DNA of 64,000 nt. It comes from Delphinus delphis (Eukaryota; Chordata; Mammalia; Artiodactyla; Delphinidae). The DNA is taken from NCBI RefSeq assembly GCF_949987515.2, contig NC_082699.1:76945281-77009280 (forward strand), read 5' to 3'. How positions within the stretch are numbered: the first letter of the stretch is position 1; each line of letters starts with the position of its first letter. A program made the translations under genes and the position numbers. Shown here piece after piece: positions 51,036-62,034 of the stretch. Under the pieces are notes generated by a model that made no database searches, was not told where the DNA came from, and saw only the letters and a program-made list of their open reading frames with translations.

Positions 51036-52629
51036 GGGCCCTTCCCAGGCTCTCACCAAGGTCGTGGCCTCTTAGAAGGCAGCGTCAGGAGGAAACTTGA
51101 GCCCACCTAGCCCGTACGCTGCCCGTGACCCCTACCCCTCGTGCAGAGACCGACTCCGCTGCCCCGGGGGAGGTGGCCAGGGCACCCCATCTGTGCTGGA
51201 CCACACGCAGGGCCAGTGCGTAGCCACCTTGCCCAGGAGCCCACCCCGAGGCGGTGCCAACGCAGGGGACCCTCAGGCCCCAGATCCTCTCTGAGAGGTC
51301 CTCGGACCGGAGCACGTGGCCTCTGCCCTCTAGCGGCCCACAGTCACACACGAGGCCCCCCCGATACAGCTGAGCACCCACCCTTCCCAGGGGCCATCCT
51401 CGTGACCTGCACACTCAACCCGTTGACAAAGGCTAATTCCCCTCCACGTTCACTGGTGGAAGGTCTTCCAAAGAACTTCAAGCCCTTTCTCCTCAGAGGA
51501 GACGTTTCAAGGCCCACCGAGCATCTGGGAGGCCGGGCCCGTCTCTCCAGGTGTGTGCAACGCCCTTCGGCTCCAGTCCCCCATCTTGGAACCGCAGCTC
51601 CCCTTCACCCCTCGCCCGGGGGCACGCACCTCAGTGGGGATTTTTACCTCAGTCGCTTGGGCAACAACCTGAAGTACATGCCATCCAAACATGGTCTCAA
51701 TGATCAGTGGGTTCACCCTCTGTGAAGCCAAGACGTGCCGTGTGCCTTTCCCCGGGGAGCCCCAGTCAGCAAACAGAGCGCCGCCAGCCCCCGGCGGCAG
51801 CAGCGGCTCGCACACGTGTGCTCCACACACACCCCGAGTCCTCAGACCACCCCTCGTGCAGGGCGGGAGCCTGAAGCGCAACCAGCAAAGGTGTCGACCA
51901 GCCCCACCGGCCGGGCGGCAGAAGAGCTGGGTCGCCAGCCGGGTCCTCTGACTGCCTGCCTGTGCCCATCGGGAGCAGTAGCGCTCCCGGCGTGTCTCAT
52001 GCGGGAACTCACGCATCACGCACCGAACATCCCTGTAGGTCCTCACCCCGTCCAGGGAGGGCTCCTCTCACGCTGGGGGCCCAGAGGCACCTCCTAACTG
52101 GGTGCACACTTGGGTAGGTGGTTGAGTCAGGCCAAGGCTCTCTCCCTGCCTCCTTCAAGCTGTCGAACCCCCACTGAACCCTCCAGAGAAGCCCCCAGGC
52201 CTCGCCAGGTGGGCAGGGTTCCCGGCTCTCAGCCCAGATGCAGAGCAGACGCCCCCCCACAAAGGTGTGCGTTCCCTTGGGAGTTTCTGCGGGTCTGGGG
52301 AACGTGGAGCTGGTGGGAGTAGCAGTGCTCGTGCCGCCTTCCTGCCCGAATGTGTGTAAACTCCAGGCCGTGCAGAGGCCTGGAGAACGAACGTTCCACG
52401 GAGACTGAGGTGGGCCCCACAGACTGGGTGAAGCAGCCCCAGCAGGGCTCCTGTCTCCCAGCTCTTCTCTGTCTGATGCCCGGGAAAGCCTGTGATCGCA
52501 AGCAGGCTGCAGACAGCCTGCAGCAGGTGCGCAGCAGAACTGCTGGGCGGGGGACGTGCCGGCACGGGGTCGGTGGCTCCTGCGGGTGGGGACTGAGTTC
52601 TCATGGCTTTGCCCTGATGGGCTGGGATC
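51036..52629. other. GC-rich unique DNA, no gene seen
   Basis: Several frames of 120-220 codons overlap on both strands without any recognisable domain. No repeat family is recognised in these 1.6 kb. Confidence 0.5.
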
Positions 52630-52760
52630 GCCCCACGTACAGGCGGGTGTCACGAGTCTCATTTTACACAAGAGGAGGGCAAGACACAGAAAGTTTAAGG
52701 AGCTTAGCTAAGGTCGCAGAGCCCGAGGGTGGTAAAGGCAGGGCTCTGCCTGACCCTTAA
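52630..52760 (-). repeat. MIR SINE
   Basis: 'gtctcattttacacaagagg', 'agggcaagacacagaaagtt', 'taaggagcttagctaaggtc' and 'gtggtaaaggcagggctctg' on the + strand give a reverse MIR. Confidence 0.8.
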
Positions 52761-52764
52761 AAAA

Positions 52765-53275
52765 AGTTATTATTTTTGAACATCTTTGAGACCTACGTCA
52801 CACACAACACAATTAGCCCCTTCAAGGTGAATAATTACAGAGTGTTTAGTACGTTCGCAGTGTGCAACCATCACCACCCTCTAACTCCAGAGCACCTCAT
52901 GCCCAAACAGGAACCCTGCACCCACTAGCTGTCACTCCCACCCCCTCTCCCCCGAAAACCACTGATCTACCTTCTGCCTCTACGGATTTCCCTGTTCCGG
53001 ACGTTTCACATAAATGGAACCAGACAATATATAACTTTTTACATCTGGCTGCTTTCACTTTGCATTATATGTTAAACACTCATCCGCATTTCAGCATATA
53101 TCAGTACTCTGTTCCTTTTACTGGTGAGCAGTGTTCCATCGTACGGAGACCCTGAGTCGCTGAGCCATCCGCCGGTGGACACCTAGCTTGGTTGTTTCCA
53201 CTTTCAGCTGTTACAACTCATGCACGGGTTTGGCTGGTCCTTCACATGTTTTCATTTCTCTTTGCCAAGGAGAGG
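52765..53275 (-). mobile_element. L1 LINE 3' end fragment, antisense
   Basis: 'tgcaaccatcaccaccctct', 'ccactgatctaccttctgcc', 'cctgttccggacgtttcaca', 'taaatggaaccagacaatat' and 'ggttgtttccactttcagct' follow the reversed L1 3' UTR order, the same region as at 4895-5625. About 0.5 kb. Confidence 0.88.
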
Positions 53276-55019
53276 ATGTGCCTGCTTTAGACCCCTGTGT
53301 TCTTGTACCCAACCTAGTTCAAAACAAGAATAAATCTCTATAGACTATAATATCTCATCACTAAAAACATCTAACTTGATAACCCTCTGAGAACAGGGAG
53401 ACAAATGCAAAGCCCAGATAATCTACTTAACTTGTCCCACTTAGCATTTACCCCCAAAGCAAAAAAGTGCTACCTCGAATTGTACAGAAGCCGCTTCTAA
53501 AATTGACTTTACAGCACAGTCTTCTCCAAAGGCGGACTCAGCACTTCGCCCCGCGTTGCATCAGCAACATTTGGACGAAACGGGCACAGGGAGGGGAGCG
53601 AGGCCGTACCGTAAGCGTGCCTGAAGGCCGGCGGTGTCAGGCTGGGAGCTGAGAAGCTGCGCTAAACGCCCCAAGAGCCAGCGGGCGATGTCCTGCTCCA
53701 GAAGGGAGGCTGGCTGTGAAATCGGTCGGTGCTGATGAGACAGGCAGGCGGAGGCCGCTCTGGGGAATGAATCCTGGGCCGTCGCCTTACGCTTCTGTCT
53801 CTTCCCCACTGTGACGCCCTTCCACTGTCTTGGGCAAATCCGAGTTCGCCTGCGGGCACCCGGTATCCTGACAAACCAGCCTGCCTGCCGTTCCAGCCCT
53901 GTGCTTCCTCATTTCCCCACTGGGGCTTCCCTCCTCTGTCACCAGAGAACACCAGCATCACCCCCACTAACACGCTCATCCCCGAAACCACAACGGCCCC
54001 CAGCACACAGCAGCCCTGACTGCCTCCTCCACAAGCACGGCACAGCCACAGACACGCAGCTCGACACCCTTCGTGCCAGCCCCAGGGCTGACCGAGCGCT
54101 TTCCCCCACAGACACCACCGAGCATCCTCCCAATTCCTCCCGCCTTCCCCGACCCCTGCCCCCCCCCAGCCCGACTCCCCCGAGCACTCCCAGAGCAGAG
54201 GTTGCCGCAGGTGCGACTGACACCCGAGCACACCTGCCCTGGGTGCAGAGTCACTGGGGAACTGGAAAGACAGGGGTGGTGGGAGGGTCTGTGTAGATGG
54301 GCTGAGGAATACAAGTGATTGTCTGTTGCCTCCTGAAACCCACGGAAAGGACGGCGATGGAACAGATATGGCATGAGGCCACGAGGAAAGAGGCCATGAC
54401 AGCTGGGGGAAGAGGGCAGTCATCCTGGGGAGAAATGAAGAGTGATGGACAGAGCCCTGCAGAGGCCGAGGATAAAGGAGCAGCTGCTGGGAGGTGAGGG
54501 GTCAGGAGGACCGGCAGGAACCGGACAGTGAACAACGCCCTGGGAAATGCAACCTCGGGCCCAGCGGCAGGGGCGCTGCTCTGGGAGCTGCGGAACCTAC
54601 GAATGAGAGCCTAGAGTCTGGATCCTTAGGGGAGCTCTGTCCCCTGCGGTGCCTGTTGTCGCTGGTCTAAACTATGAAGTGGGACCAAAATGAGCTCCTC
54701 TCCCCGCTAGCTGGGGGAGGGGGGAAGGAAGCGCCGCAGGCCTGCCGCGTCCGGCTGCACAGACCCTTGCTGGGTGGTGGCACCGCGGGAGAGCAGGTCC
54801 CTGGCAGGCGGCCGTCTCCCCTCCTCTGGCCTCACTCCTGCTGTCTTCTCTGTCTCTGCTGCTCAACAAGAGTGCAGCTTGGCGAGGACAGAAAAGCAGC
54901 GGGTGGGGACTCACGCCGACGAGCTCTCCCACCTGTCTGACCTGGGGTAAATCGAGCTTGGGGCCTCAGCGGGAGCTGAGCTTGACGTCCATGTTCAGTT
55001 CCCAGGTCTCGGTCCAGAC
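53276..55019. other. Unique DNA, AT-rich then GC-rich, no gene seen
   Basis: From 53276 to about 53480 the sequence is AT-rich and unassigned ('acaagaataaatctctatag', 'aacatctaacttgataaccc'). The rest is GC-rich, with a 253-codon minus frame that overlaps a 161-codon + frame and has no domain. No exon is supported. Confidence 0.5.
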
Positions 55020-55140
55020 AGACGTGAAACGGAGGCTCAGACACTCACTTTGCCAGGGTTTTCTGCTAACAAGTAGCAGAGTTATTACTACAAGTAGTAG
55101 ACTCTGAATCCACATCTGAATTTAAACTCCACTCCCCCCA
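55020..55140 (-). repeat. MIR SINE, diverged
   Basis: 'gacgtgaaacggaggctcag', 'ctgctaacaagtagcagagt' and 'gtagactctgaatccacatc' follow the reverse MIR order. Confidence 0.55.
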
Positions 55141-55514
55141 AACTCTGCTGCTGGCCTAGAAAAACAGAGAACGGTCACTGAGAACTCCGAGCGTTCCTAC
55201 GCGGGACACGTGGAAAGGTGCAGGAGACAGCCAGAAAGCGGCCACTGCTTCTGCAGGAGAGCAGCTGCGGGGGCGCGGCCGGGCCACTTGCGCCGCAGAA
55301 CCCCACGTGCTCCAGGTGCCACTGGCGGCTCTCACACCTCTCGGTCTGGGGCGGCTTCAAAACCAGGGTCAGGCTGGCAAAAGCTGTGCTGCCAACTGGC
55401 TTTATCTTCCTGCCAACAGAAGGGGGAGGCAGCTGTGATCAGAGGAAGAGCGTCCACAGCCGTGCTTCCAGCCCTTGGACGGCCCCTCAGGTTCCAGGGT
55501 CCTCGCTCTCCCAG
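55141..55514. other. Unique DNA, no gene seen
   Basis: No exon or repeat is recognised. Confidence 0.45.
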
Positions 55515-55650
55515 CGCAGAGGCAAATATTATCACCCCGTGTCAGGGACGAGACTGGAGCGCAGAGGAGGTAAGCACTTGCTCAAGGTCACACAGCTGAC
55601 CCCAGATTCAAATGCTCTCCATCTCTAGATCACCAAGACTACCCAGTACT
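55515..55650 (-). repeat. MIR SINE
   Basis: 'gaggcaaatattatcacccc', 'gtaagcacttgctcaaggtc', 'acacagctgaccccagattc' and 'aaatgctctccatctctaga' give a clear reverse MIR. Confidence 0.85.
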
Positions 55651-56464
55651 CCACTCACGGTCGACACCCATTCACCTGCTAGACGTCCCCGGGCCGGGTG
55701 CTGGCTGCCTGCCGGAAGCCCCCCACGCCCCTGCCGGGAGAAGGTCGCACTGGGCATCCCCAAGGGAGCTGCCAGCAGGAGACACACAGTGAGGGCAACG
55801 ATGGACCCCGTTCTCATTAATCACCACTCCTGTCCCTCACTGAGCTGCCTCAGACGCCCTTCGAGACAAGACGGAGAAACAGGCCAGGGAGGCTCCAGGA
55901 CATGGGCCAGGTGATGCCGGTGGGCGGCCCAGCCTGGGTTCCCGACCACTGGCCAAGCTGGCAAGAACGGTCACGGCTGGAGTCTGTCCGCTGCACGAGT
56001 TGTGGGGCACTCGGGGCAGACCTGCTGACCAGGGAAGCTTCCAGAAGGAGGGGATGCTGAGCCCTGGAAAGCAGGTCTGACAGACGGGAGGATTCGCTCC
56101 AGCAACAAGGGCACCGTCCAGAGCTGTGGGGCTGGCCATGCAGAGGCAGAGGCAGAGGCAGAGGCAGAGACGGGGGAGCCGAGGAGGGGAAGGTCGGGGG
56201 CCTCGGGGAGGGAGGACGGAAGGCTGCAGGTCTGAACGGGACCGTCCCATTCCATCTGCCACGCGCAGACCAGAGTCGCGCTGGACTCACTGCCGGCACG
56301 CACGGAGCTCTGAGATCCGGCCCCGGCGGTGGGCCTGAGATCCCCACAGGCAGACAGGGGGACCCCGACAACGTGCTGCATTAATCAATGTCGAATCTGT
56401 GTCACAGTTTTATTTTTCTTCTGCCAGTTGTACTAGTACAGGCTGAGCGATCCACACCCATTGT
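55651..56464. other. GC-rich unique DNA with a hexamer repeat, no gene seen
   Basis: The GC-rich part has frames over 130 codons on the minus strand without domains. At 56141-56169 there is a short (GGCAGA)n tract of about five units. A small AT-rich patch lies near 56380-56440. Confidence 0.5.
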
Positions 56465-56570
56465 TTACACACGCGTGCAGGGATTACTCGCATTTCACGG
56501 ACAAGGCTATGGGGTTGGGGACTTCAGGTGACTCGCCCTCGGCTAGAAAGAGACTGACCCCAGGTTTTTC
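56465..56570 (-). repeat. MIR SINE fragment
   Basis: 'gattactcgcatttcacgga', 'caaggctatggggttgggga' and 'ggtgactcgccctcggctag' resemble a diverged reverse MIR. Confidence 0.5.
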
Positions 56571-56689
56571 CAGTTCTGAAGCTTTACAGCACTTCCCGTC
56601 TCTGGGCGCCAGGCCCGCAGACTGAGGAGCGGCAGGACCCTGCCCTCGGGGTGGAGGGTGATTAGAAGCTGAGGGTAAGTGGTGTGCTG

Positions 56690-56840
56690 GGCAACGTTTA
56701 ACCATCTGCTGTTTGGAAAAACAAAACTGACTTGTCACTGGCCAATTTCCCTGGTGTAAATACTTCCACCTGACTGATTTCTAGCTACGAACGTGAAGTT
56801 AGTTGAATTCACAAAATTCCTGAAGATGTGAGTGGGTCCA
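56690..56840. promoter_or_regulatory. AT-rich unique island
   Basis: This non-repeat stretch includes 'acgtttaaccatctgctgtt', 'gtcactggccaatttccctg' (a CCAAT core), an E-box within 'ttccacctgactg', and 'gttagttgaattcacaaaat'. A regulatory role is a guess from composition. Confidence 0.25.
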
Positions 56841-57114
56841 CGGGCACGCGGGCACAGCCCCAGAAAGTCTTCTACTGCCACTTGGTGACGCCCCAGTCAC
56901 TCTATAAGGATCAGCCCCCTACACCAACATCCTGAGGAAGCCGCCCCTGCCCTCCTCGGGCACAGCCCCTCACACTATTTTCCCACCCCTCACCCCCTTG
57001 AACCCGTCTCAATCGCAGCACTTATTCCCGAGCACCATCACTGTTCCCGGGGAGCCCCCCCCCAAGACAGAGACCACCTCATTAGGGCACAGAGGTGACA
57101 GCACTTCTGGAAGA
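56841..57114. other. Unique DNA, no gene seen
   Basis: C-rich sequence leading up to the L1. No element is recognised. Confidence 0.45.
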
Positions 57115-58640
57115 CAGCACTTCGGAGACAACCGTAAATAAATTCCACTTATGACTACAGATGCAAGAACTATAGATAAAATATTAGCAAGTCAAATCAA
57201 GCAGGGTGTCACTAGAATAGCTCACCATGACCAAGCATGGTTTATCCTAAGGGTGGGTCACACCAAGAAACCTATCAGCCTAACTTACCATAACATTTAA
57301 AAGGGGAAAAAATGAGGATTACATTAATAAATGCCAAAAGTCATTTGATAGAAAAAAATTTAGAGAACTTCGCGCCCCCAAAATCCTCTTAAAACAGAAG
57401 AAAACTATTTAAATTATAAGAACTGTTTTTATAATAAAATATTTTACATATTCAAATATATACATATATGAATCTGTTACATTTCTAATTAGAATGTTAA
57501 CTTTTAACTGGACAAAAATGCTCTTAAAGTTCATACAGACATACACCTAAGAAAAGTGTAAAAGAAGAATAGTGAGAAGGCGGCATGCTTTGCCAGATAT
57601 TAAAACTTATCCTAAAGTTACTATGATAGAAGGGCATGGCATTAGTGCAGAAACGGACAAATCTTTTCAATACTACAGATAAGAGAATCCAGAAGCAGAT
57701 CCATGTTTACAAAGGAACTAAATATATTACATAGATGGCACGCTAGTTCAGAGGAAACGGATGGTTTTCAAAAATAAATTGGTTCTGGCATAACCGACTA
57801 AACATCTCTAGGACAAGCCGGGATCCACCTCGTTCTATATGCACAAATAAATTCCAGTTGGATTAACATTTTAAATGAGAAAAAGAAATGGAAAGCACAT
57901 GTATATAATAGGAAGTGGGGGAGGCATTCCTAAGAGGACACTGAACCTCAGGAAAATAAAGGGACTCTTTCTGGCAAAAGCCACGAAGGCAAAGTCACAA
58001 GAAACAACAGTCGAGGAAAAGGTACCCGCGGCACATCCAGCAGACAGTCAGTTCTCACGGCCAGGTTACAGCTTCCTATGCATGGGTAAGAAAGAGACAC
58101 AGGATCTCGAATAGGAGAAGGGGTGGAGGGAGTACACAGGGAATTCAGGGGGAGGAATCTACAGGATCAGTAAATAGAGGAGATCCCCAACCTCGCCATT
58201 TGTCTGGGAAAGGCAAATCAGAGCAACAATGGTGTGCTCTGCCCATCAGAGTACAGATGGAAGCCATCAGGCTGAAGCAGGAGGACGTGGGCAGGTGGGC
58301 ATGTGACCTCCTACAGCAGTGCCCTCTGCGCAAGGGGGCTGGGGTGCATATAACATGTCCAGTACGTGGTTCTTAGAGGGGTCTAACAACAGTAGGATCC
58401 CACCTGGGGAGAACAAACACATTTCATATATAAACGTGTGTATGCGGCTACATGAGCCTGGAGAAACGTGTAAAAGGACATAAACATCTATAACAGGGCG
58501 CTGGTACTGGGTGTCTCCTCAGAGGATAGGAATGGAGAAGGTAGGCAGGTGAATACATTTCATACTATTCAGTAGTATTTCACTAGTAAAAATGAACAGG
58601 GATTACTTACATAATTTAAAGAATCTAATAAATGGTTTTT
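57115..58640 (+). mobile_element. Old L1 LINE (ORF2 RT part to 3' UTR)
   Basis: ORF2 landmarks include 'gcaagaactatagataaaat' and 'gctcaccatgaccaagcatg' (RT palm, upstream of the missing catalytic segment). 'aaaaagaaatggaaagcaca', 'gactctttctggcaaaagcc' and 'ataggaatggagaaggtagg' (3' UTR) follow. There are internal deletions, and the frame is broken many times. The element ends in 'tctaataaatggtttttaag' next to the CpG/CCAAT stretch. Confidence 0.75.
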
Positions 58641-58654
58641 AAGTGCTTTCTACA

Positions 58655-58995
58655 TTGAAAACCAATCCCAAAGCCCAGGCTTGTCATTGGTCCAAGCGTG
58701 ATCATTGCTTACAGGGCCTGTGAGCTCGTTAAGCCTTCCGAGTAGAGAGATCAAGGATGCTCGGCACTGTAATAGCCTGGTAAATAGGAATCAAAGAGGC
58801 AGCAGCTGGAGCCCTCCCCGCGGAGCTCGAGGGACAGCACGGATGGCGGCGCCGGGCTCGGCTATTGGCTGGGCCCAAATTGCCCCTCGCTCGGGGAATG
58901 AGTCGAGCGGGGCTGAGCAATCAGGCCGAGAGACTTGAGAGCTCTTCCCCGGCACCGGGCTCTGACTCCTGCCCCCTCGTCAACGTGGCTCTATC
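58655..58995. promoter_or_regulatory. CpG-dense, CCAAT-bearing promoter-like stretch
   Basis: About 17 CpGs lie in about 190 bp (58800-58990), close to the expected number. Three CCAAT boxes are present: CCAAT at 58662-58666, and ATTGG (the reverse) at 58686-58690 and 58864-58868. A YY1-like ggatggcggc lies at 58841-58850. The sequence is unique and has no repeat match. Orientation and any transcript are unknown, and no exon can be assigned. Of all segments here this one most resembles a promoter or a CpG-island enhancer. Confidence 0.45.
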
Positions 58996-59719
58996 AGGGG
59001 CCACGTGTGCTGCCAGAGCCCCAGGCAGGATGCGGGTCGTGGGACGTGGGACGCAGGAGACCAAGCCCCCACCACCGCCGTAACACACACACTCAGCTGC
59101 CGGCAGCTCTGCAGCCTTGAGGCTCCGGACAGGCCGGTTCATCAGTTCAACTAAAAATCCACGCCTGGAGCTGATCTGGGCCAGACCCGTGCTGGGCCCT
59201 GGGGATGCAGAGGTGACTTCTTCCGTCTATTCATAATCCAGGCCAAGCGCTGGGCCCCGAGGAAACAGCCATGGGGAGACACAGGGACCCTGCCCCCCAG
59301 AGGCTCCCGAGTCGCGGGGGTCAGTGACACACAGGGAGCTGAGCTCGACAGCTCTCAGGGCAGGCCTCCCACACGTGGAACAAGAGGGTTGAGCGCAAGC
59401 CCTCATGTGCCCAGAGGGACACCAGCTGCTGGACCCACGGGGAAAGCAGACCCCGGCCTGTCCCAGCCCAGAGCCCGGGGGAGGAGAGGGGCCCTGGCGA
59501 CCCCGCTGGTGTACCTCTACAAACCGAGCAGTGCTGGAAGGGCGCTGTCAGGGGATGCGTCCGGGGGCCAGGCTCCACGTGCGTGTTAGGGAAGGCCGCC
59601 CCGGGAGGAGGCGTGTGAACGGCAACTGTAAGGCGGGGCCAGGGCTCTGCCATGACCCCACGGGGAGAAGGCGCGCGAAGCCCTGGTGACGGAAACGTGC
59701 TCGAGGCCTCTTTCCCTCT
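58996..59719. other. GC-rich DNA with a possible old repeat, no gene seen
   Basis: 'gacccgtgctgggccctggggatgcag' split at about 59184-59210, and 'acagggaccctgccccccag' at 59281-59300, recall a widespread ancient mammalian repeat ('...ggcactggggatacagcagtgaa...tccctgccctcatggagctt...'), whose family I cannot fix. No exon is supported. Confidence 0.4.
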
Positions 59720-59875
59720 GGCTTGGTCTGCTGGGGCTGCTGGAGCAACACGGGCCGGGGGGCTCACGCGACGGACATTTGTTTCTCACGGTTCTGGAGG
59801 GTGAAGTCCAGGGTTGAGGGGCCAGCAGGGTGAGGGCTCGCCCCTCGGCTTGCAGATGTCAGGGACCCTCACTGG
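59720..59875 (-). mobile_element. MLT1-type MaLR LTR fragment, antisense
   Basis: 'ctgctggggctgctggagca', 'ggctcacgcgacggacattt', 'gtttctcacggttctggagg' and 'gtgagggctcgcccctcggc' match a reversed MaLR LTR 3' half ('...ggctgctgtaacaaaatacc...aaatttatttctcacagttctggagg...gtgagggcccgcttcctgg'). Confidence 0.65.
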
Positions 59876-60440
59876 GGAACCGGGAATTCAGCTCCAGGCC
59901 CACGGCACAGCTCCCCATCCCAGACAGGCACTTTGAACACTGGTCGTGGGGTTCTTTTATCTTTTGTTTCTAGGCAAAACTCAGCTGTTAAGCTTCAAGT
60001 GAGGCCAAGTGTCCCCACCTGGGTTGCCTGGGCTGAGGAGGGAGTGCGGGGCACTGGGATGGGTCAGCCCACGAGAAGGGACTAGAAAGATGTTACTGAG
60101 GGCTGGGGTCTCGGAAGGACCAGAGGCAAGACCCGCAGCCTGCAGGGCCCGGCAGGGCGGGCAGCTCGGCCTTCCTACGTGCAGCCTCCCCTCCGGGCCC
60201 ACGGCCCAGCTGGGTCCAGAAGCTCACTCCCTCCCGAAAGGAGGCGCGACGGCGGGGGGCGTGGCTGGTGTGGCTGGCACCGAGTCCCTTGAGGCCGCTG
60301 TCCCGGCCAGGCGTCACTCAGGGCAGTGCTGCAGAGGTGTCCCTGGACGTGCTGGCAGGATGGACGTGGGCCGTGAAGGCAGAGCTGCAGGAGCTGGGAG
60401 GGGCTGCACAGGCACCTCTGAAACTCTGTCCCCAGAATCT
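59876..60440. other. GC-rich unique DNA, no gene seen
   Basis: No exon or named repeat is recognised. Confidence 0.5.
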
Positions 60441-60540
60441 CTGCCCTTGATCCCTATGGGATCAATTAACGTTCCCATGAAAATGGAAATTTAATTTCCA
60501 TAATAAGTTCTGAGGAAAAGGTCACTTCCACCCCCAGGAG
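60441..60540. promoter_or_regulatory. AT-rich island with a perfect palindrome
   Basis: 'gggatcaattaacgttccca' is followed by ATGGAAAT-TTA-ATTTCCAT at 60483-60501, with two 8-bp arms. Then 'aataagttctgaggaaaagg'. Unique by eye and surrounded by GC-rich DNA. It may be a bound regulatory site; inference only. Confidence 0.3.
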
Positions 60541-60740
60541 ACTGCGTTTCTCGGCCTGTTTTCAGCTAGGCATTCTGCAGGACGGGGCTGCTGACACACG
60601 CCCCGTGGAGGGTCCTGGGGAGCCAAGTGAAGGGCAGCTGCAGCTCCAAGACCGGGAGATGGAATCGGGTTTCAAGGCTGAAGGGCTCCCTCCCTCCCAC
60701 ACTCTGCAGTCTGAGTACTGATTGTGCAAGCTCCAGCCAA

Positions 60741-60808
60741 CCTCAGGGAGGGGTGGTCCTCAGGGAGGCGTGGTCCTCAGGGAGGCGTGGTCCTCAGGGA
60801 GGCGTGGC
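60741..60808. repeat. 17-bp tandem repeat, four copies
   Basis: Four adjacent units of CCTCAGGGAGGCGTGGT run from 60741 to 60808, with one base differing in the first unit and in the last. It is a minisatellite that is likely to vary in copy number. Each unit contains a GC-box-like gaggcgtgg. Confidence 0.95.
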
Positions 60809-61124
60809 TGGGGGTGTGGCAGCCTGGACACTGGGTTGAAAGGAGGAGACAAGAGGTGGAAAGGGAGAGTTAGAGACGGTCTGGTCCAGAGAAGGTGGGC
60901 GGGGCTTCTCATGGGTCCGGGGCGGTGCTGGGTTAGAAGGACACACGGCAGAGGGCCTGCCAGAGTCGGGGGCGGGGACTGTGGGCAGGGGGACGGAGGA
61001 GGACAAGGCTTTGGACTTGCAGGTCCAGAACTCAGAGAGGCTGGGGGGAAAGGGCAGTGTGGGCCGCCAGATTAGGGGCCAGGCAGGACACAGGGCTGCT
61101 TTAAACAGTCTCATTTTTATGCAA
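60809..61124. other. GC-rich, purine-biased unique DNA, no gene seen
   Basis: G-rich on the + strand (agaggtggaaagggagagtt, agtcgggggcggggactgtg). No repeat family and no exon are recognised. Confidence 0.45.
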
Positions 61125-61215
61125 AGCAAGGTTGTGGCAGAGAAGGCACTGATGTTGTCAATTTAGTGAAGGAAACTGAGGCTCCAAAGGTTCGATCACT
61201 TGCTGGAGGGGTCTC
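61125..61215 (-). repeat. MIR SINE fragment
   Basis: 'agtgaaggaaactgaggctc' and 'caaaggttcgatcacttgct' on the + strand fit the reverse MIR core. Confidence 0.65.
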
Positions 61216-61499
61216 GGCCCGGCTCTGGCCCCAGGGCCCATGCTCAGCTCGCCTGCAGGAGCCTCTGTGACGGCTCCGACGTGCCCATCGGGTTTCTGCC
61301 AGTGGCCCTTTGTCGTCCTGGCTACACCTCAGAGGTGCCCGCGCTGGCATCCTTCCTTCAGGCTGGCACGGGCGTCCCCCGACCCAGTAACAGGTTATGA
61401 AAGGGGTGAGGGCAGGGTCACTGGGGCTCCAGAGCTTCTGGGGCAAGTCTCTCTCTGCCCCACCAGACTCCCTGGTCTCCTCAGGTGGAATCTGCTGTT
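61216..61499. other. GC-rich unique DNA, no gene seen
   Basis: No repeat or exon is recognised. Confidence 0.45.
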
Positions 61500-61650
61500 G
61501 CGTGAGCGCATTTCCTAATCAAAGTGCAGAACAGCCTCTTTCTTCCTTGGGCTTCCTGTGAAAATAGCAGCATTTACATGATAACATCTGACTGCCATCC
61601 AGCTCGAAGGCCGTGTTTAATACTCGAGGTCTGACACCGCACGGAGACGA
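61500..61650. promoter_or_regulatory. AT-richer unique island
   Basis: 'gcgcatttcctaatcaaagt' (ETS-like plus TAATC core), 'gaaaatagcagcatttacat', 'gataacatctgactgccatc' and 'gtgtttaatactcgaggtct' lie within 150 bp of non-repeat sequence. A possible conserved element, untested. Confidence 0.25.
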
Positions 61651-62034
61651 GGTGCTCAAGATACTAGGATGCGAGTAGCTGGCGAGACCTGCCGTGCCTG
61701 CCTGCGGGCCGCTGCTGGTCAGTTCTGGGATGCGGGGTTGGCGGGGCGCCCCGGGGAGGCCGGAATGGGCCTGGCGCTCTGACCTCACCGTTTATGTCGG
61801 ACTTCCTTGGTCCTCAGCTTTGCCATCTTGAACTTGAGCTCTAGGCTAAGGGCGGGCCTGATGCTCTCGGAAACGTTCCTAAGTGAGGCCAACCGGAGTG
61901 AGCAAAGGGGTCCGTTCCCTGCTTGGAGCGCCCACCAGGCTCCAGTCAGTGTTCACGACTCTGCCCAGGGCGGCCTCCTCTAGGAAGCAGTCTGTCCCTC
62001 CCTCCCTCTGGGAGGCAGAATTCTACTCACGCTT
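61651..62034. other. Unique DNA, no gene seen
   Basis: No exon or repeat is recognised. Confidence 0.45.

Noticed and set aside
51507..52046. Minus strand frame with a plausible-looking stretch near 51620-51730
   Set aside because: I could not recognise the product or find exon boundaries. A translated search against proteins would be needed to revive it.
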